NCBI GenBank assembly: GCA_008080765.1
Contig: SHMU01000024.1
Span: forward strand, 1 to 32,343
Source: Promethearchaeota archaeon
Lineage (GTDB): Archaea; Asgardarchaeota; Lokiarchaeia; Sigyniarchaeales; SOKP01
DNA: 32,343 nucleotides
Direction of reading: 5' to 3'
The notes beneath the pieces are model-generated. The model searched no databases and was not told where the DNA came from. It saw nothing but the letters and a program-made list of their open reading frames with translations. Made by a program: the position numbers and the translations under genes. The stretch's first letter is position 1, and each line of letters starts with the position of its first letter. This document shows, in pieces, positions 32,343 to 32,343 of the stretch.

Positions 32343-32343
32343 T

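Overview
This window is AT-rich archaeal DNA with a strong Asgard (Promethearchaeota, probably Lokiarchaeia-like) character. The reasons are: a small GTPase of the Arf/Rag type with an HKxD G4 motif; three genes with MPN/JAMM-type domains; longin-like sensory domains fused to a response regulator and to a seven-helix membrane protein; paired PAC2 proteins ending in proteasome-docking-type tails; and archaeal lipid and RNA genes (geranylgeranyl reductase family, inositol-1-phosphate synthase, an aCPSF-like nuclease). Promoters where visible are TATA-like, and starts include GTG and possibly ATA or ATT. No tRNA, rRNA or CRISPR array was seen.

Layout. 1-600: the 5' end of a TnpB gene leaving the window on the left, its left-end hairpin, and a decayed remnant that looks like another TnpB tail. 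600-2000: gene-poor, with a run of inverted repeats and one small hypothetical gene. 1962-5700: an eight-helix duplicated membrane protein, a response regulator with a longin-like C-terminus, a Rag/Arf-like GTPase and an Lrp/AsnC regulator. 5866-8275: a compact operon sufC-sufB-wHTH for Fe-S cluster assembly. 8563-9630: a 7TM protein with a longin-like cytoplasmic domain. 9766-12573: a geranylgeranyl-reductase-family flavoprotein and a sulfatase/phosphatase-superfamily hydrolase.

12941-15996: two tandem PAC2 proteasome-assembly-chaperone paralogues and a TPP-dependent sulfopyruvate/phosphonopyruvate decarboxylase relative. 16212-19680: a 53-residue Cys-rich protein missed by a 60-residue cutoff, an archaeoflavoprotein, and an 814-residue aCPSF-like metallo-beta-lactamase nuclease with two degenerate KH-like repeats. 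19693-23608: inositol-1-phosphate synthase, an IscU-like scaffold with a missing cysteine, and a membrane protein with lysine-rich tails and a winged-helix tail. 23821-24099: a small wHTH-like protein.

24182-31949: the most interesting part. An operon encodes an MPN protein with an intact JAMM site and, immediately after it, an MPN protein with a broken JAMM site, both with long coiled-coil tails. This recalls Rpn11-Rpn8 and CSN5-CSN6. It is followed by two tandem OpgC/HGSNAT-like membrane acyltransferases (one apparently starting at ATA), a zinc-ribbon protein, and a third, divergently transcribed JAMM protein. The right edge carries the C-terminus of another TnpB, so the window is bracketed by IS200/IS605-type elements. 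Together with the PAC2 pair, the three MPN genes suggest a protein-modification or proteasome theme, but no ubiquitin, E1, E2 or proteasome subunit is present here.
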